Of a DNA stretch of 64,000 bases, positions 62,133-64,000 are shown piece after piece. The stretch's first letter is position 1, and each line of letters opens with the position of its first letter. Source of the stretch: Vibrio sp. CK2-1 (GTDB taxonomy: Bacteria; Pseudomonadota; Gammaproteobacteria; Enterobacterales; Vibrionaceae). Position numbers and translations under genes: made by a program. The DNA is taken from assembly GCF_021726515.1 (NCBI RefSeq), contig NZ_JAKKCJ010000001.1:372001-436000 (forward strand), in the 5' to 3' direction. The notes below the pieces were generated by a model, which did not search any database, had not been told where the DNA came from, and was given only the letters and a program-made list of their open reading frames with translations.

Positions 62133-62573
62133 ATGGATAGATTTGACGAAAGAATATTGCAAGAGCTTCAAGCGGATGGTCGATTATCCAATGTTGAGTT
62201 GTCGGAACGAATTGGTTTATCGCCTTCTGCGACGTTAAGGCGAGTGCAAGAACTGGAACGCCAAGAAGTGATCAGTGGATATCGAGCGGTACTTAATTCA
62301 GAGAAATTAGGGATTGGCTTTATTGCCTATGTCACGATTGGACTATCGGATCATAGTCAAAAGTCACAGCGTGGATTTGAGCAAGAAGTGATGTTGGCAA
62401 AAGAAGTCACCGAATGTCATAACATCACCGGTGCGAATGAGTATCTGCTGCGAGTAGAAACCAAAGATTTGACTCGTTATAAACGCTTTCATTCTGAGGT
62501 GTTAGGGGAGATCCCACAGGTGAATACCATAACAACCTTAGTCGTGATGGATACCCCGAAAGATACCCGTTAA
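62133..62573 (+). CDS. Lrp/AsnC-family transcription regulator
   Basis: The 146-aa protein has an N-terminal helix-turn-helix (about 3-60) with DERILQELQADGRLSNVELSERIGLSPSATLRRVQELE (key part NVELSERIGLSPSATLRRV). The C-terminal RAM ligand-binding domain (about 70-140) has ITGANEYLLRVETKDL. It senses an amino acid and very likely controls the divergent LysE exporter. The ATG follows AAGTTAAGTT, a weak ribosome site. Confidence 0.93.
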   Translation: MDRFDERILQELQADGRLSNVELSERIGLSPSATLRRVQELERQEVISGYRAVLNSEKLGIGFIAYVTIGLSDHSQKSQRGFEQEVMLAKEVTECHNITGANEYLLRVETKDLTRYKRFHSEVLGEIPQVNTITTLVVMDTPKDTR

Positions 62574-62594
62574 TACAGATTGGTTTGCTCGATG

Positions 62595-63806
62595 TTAACT
62601 TGCTTGAATCTTAGCTTTAGCTTCGATTTGCGTGCGGCGGCTGACGAGCAACACCAGCATCATGACTAACGCAGTACAGCAATAAAAGATGCCGAGATCA
62701 TTCTGGCTAGCCACAAAGTTACGTACTAAAAACTCCCCAAAGAAGCCAGCGATACACATTTGAATCGAGCCCGATAATGCAGAAACGGCGCCAACGCGAT
62801 TTGGATGTGGCTCTAACAGCATCGACATTGAAATAGGGAAACTCATGCCTTGTGCAACCGTTAATAAGGTAAACGCGCCAATTAAATGTAAGGCGGAAAG
62901 TGGCATAGCCAGCAACCAAACCCCTGAAACCACCATCAAGCTAAATGCGATACACAACAAGCGAGCTTGCGAGAAATACTTATGCAGGCGGTTAACCGTC
63001 ACGCTACCAATTAATAATCCTGCCGATGGAATGATCATCGCTTCACCGTAGTCAGATACCGTCATTCCTAATTGTTTTTGCAACAAAAAAGGTAAAACAG
63101 ACAGCGAGACAACCGCGCCTAAATAGCTGATCCAGTTATAACTGGCACTAGACACCACTTGCTTACAGGTGATCAGTTCGCCATAACCTTTTAATACTTT
63201 GACCGGATTAAAGCGGCTTTTAGGGTAGGGTAAAGTTTCTGGCAGTACTTTCCAGCCGAGCGTGACAATCGCAATTAAATACACCAGCACTGCACTAAAC
63301 ACACTTTGCCAGCCAAAATGATAGGCGACCCACCCCCCAAATACTGGCGAGATGATAGGTAATATTGATGCGGTCATCGAGAGATAAGATAACGCTTTGG
63401 TTAAGTCAGGGCCGTTATAACTATCGCGCAATACACTACGCCCGAGTACCGAAGCACTGCCTGCACCTAGACCTTGCAAAAAACGCCCAAACAACAAAGC
63501 TTCAAAGCTGGTCGCCCATAACACACAAATCAATGTACCGAGTAGATAAACGCCTTGTCCTGCCAGAAAGACTGGCCGACGACCAATCGCATCCGATAAC
63601 GGCCCATAAAATAGCTGTGATAAGCCAAAGCTAATTAAAAAGAAAGTGACGATAGACTGAACTTGCGCTTGGGAAACCGCTAAATCATGGCTGATCAAAG
63701 GTAAAGAGGGTAGATAAATGCTTACACCCACTTGACCCGTTGCGATGATCATCATCGCGAGCAAAAGTGGTGTTTTTTTAAAGGCGTTTATCGTTTCTGT
63801 TTTCAT
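62595..63806 (-). CDS. Bcr/CflA-family multidrug efflux transporter
   Basis: MFS protein with 12 membrane segments. The start is set at ATG 63806 (403 aa, the usual Bcr length); the frame extends to 63956 but the added residues do not look like a membrane carrier. Loop 2-3 motif GPLSDAIGRRPVFLAGQ near residue 60 and GRFLQGLGAGSASVLGRSVLRD near 95 (key part FLQGLGAGSASVLGRSVLRD) are typical of Bcr/CflA. It may expel bicyclomycin-like drugs or metabolites. It is divergent from a LysR regulator, which probably controls it. Confidence 0.92.
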   Translation of the reverse strand: MKTETINAFKKTPLLLAMMIIATGQVGVSIYLPSLPLISHDLAVSQAQVQSIVTFFLISFGLSQLFYGPLSDAIGRRPVFLAGQGVYLLGTLICVLWATSFEALLFGRFLQGLGAGSASVLGRSVLRDSYNGPDLTKALSYLSMTASILPIISPVFGGWVAYHFGWQSVFSAVLVYLIAIVTLGWKVLPETLPYPKSRFNPVKVLKGYGELITCKQVVSSASYNWISYLGAVVSLSVLPFLLQKQLGMTVSDYGEAMIIPSAGLLIGSVTVNRLHKYFSQARLLCIAFSLMVVSGVWLLAMPLSALHLIGAFTLLTVAQGMSFPISMSMLLEPHPNRVGAVSALSGSIQMCIAGFFGEFLVRNFVASQNDLGIFYCCTALVMMLVLLVSRRTQIEAKAKIQAS

Positions 63807-63893
63807 GTAACTAGTGTACTTTGGTGAATATAAAATGATAATAGACTCTATAGGAAAGAGATTAAGTCTATTTGGGAAATAATGGAGCGAACG

Positions 63894-64000
63894 ATGGATT
63901 GGATTGAATCGGTAAGAACTTATATTCGAGTGGTGGAAGAAGGCAGCTTTAATCAAGCAGCACGTCGTTTGAATACCACTAGCTCCGCGGTAAGTAAGCG
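63894..64000 (+). CDS. LysR-family regulator, N-terminal part (runs off the window)
   Basis: The frame begins MDWIESVRTYIRVVEEGSF and continues NQAARRLNTTSSAVSKR, the classical LysR helix-turn-helix start, then leaves the window. The ATG at 63894 has GGAG six bases upstream; an in-frame ATG at 63882 is less likely. It is divergent from the Bcr-type pump across 87 bp and is the likely regulator of it. Only about 35 residues are seen. Confidence 0.85.
   Translation, partial: MDWIESVRTYIRVVEEGSFNQAARRLNTTSSAVSK

Noticed and set aside
63807..63956. 50-residue N-terminal extension of the Bcr-type transporter
   Set aside because: It is not hydrophobic, has no ribosome site, would overlap the divergent LysR gene and exceeds the family length.
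1..64000. CRISPR arrays, tRNA or rRNA genes
   Set aside because: No repeat-spacer pattern, cloverleaf-like sequence or rRNA stretch was noticed; a covariance-model search would be needed to exclude tRNA fully.

Overview
The window is the replication-origin region of the second chromosome of a Vibrionaceae bacterium, very probably a Vibrio. The evidence is an almost full-length match from memory to the chromosome 2 initiator RctB, the order rctB - iteron origin - rctA-like control region - parA2 - parB2, and seven copies of the 13-bp chromosome 2 centromere site parS2 (TTTACANTGTAAA). The species cannot be fixed from sequence alone. All family assignments come from recognised motifs and remembered relatives; no database search was run.

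Layout. 1-1.7 kb: two small unknown genes, a parS2 site, a MITE-like intergenic repeat and one unknown gene. 1.7-5.2 kb: rctB and the origin, with an AT-rich opening region, six 12-mer iterons at 22-23 bp spacing, one DnaA box and long RctB-type sites. 5.2-9.8 kb: parA2-parB2 and tmcA, whose stop codon lies inside a parS2 site. 9.9-17.2 kb: pdxH, then proline catabolism (AraC regulator, putA, a catalytically dead aldehyde-dehydrogenase-like gene, putP). 17.5-22 kb: cold-shock protein, Qnr-family pentapeptide protein, yajD, an AraC regulator, two exporters and a ribosome hibernation factor. 22-26.3 kb: a potFGHI-type polyamine importer. 26.9-30.2 kb: a phosphatase-lipid kinase fusion and two membrane proteins. 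30.3-36.6 kb: an orphan type VI secretion module (VgrG, DUF4123 adaptor, LysM cargo) facing a SUMF1-like lipoprotein. 37-41.3 kb: a small HTH protein, a secreted protein, yghU, an M23 peptidase and an MFS carrier. 41.5-46.2 kb: a peptide/nickel-type ABC importer. 46.4-47.6 kb: sstT. 48.1-57 kb: a complete caa3-type cytochrome oxidase cluster with copper and haem assembly genes. 57-64 kb: a coiled-coil membrane protein, an AraC/SDR pair, a chitin oligosaccharide deacetylase, a LysE/Lrp pair, a Bcr-type efflux pump and the start of a LysR regulator.

How it works together. RctB binds the 12-mers to open the origin and the longer sites to restrain it; ParA2 and ParB2 segregate the origin through the parS2 sites spread across at least 61 kb. 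Additional RctB-type sites lie outside the origin: a 39-bp dyad at the 3' end of rctB, an inverted pair after pdxH, and two sites inside putA. These may form a local titration or regulatory network. Most other genes are nutrient uptake and respiration functions typical of the accessory chromosome. No tRNA, rRNA, CRISPR array, integron or intact insertion sequence was found.
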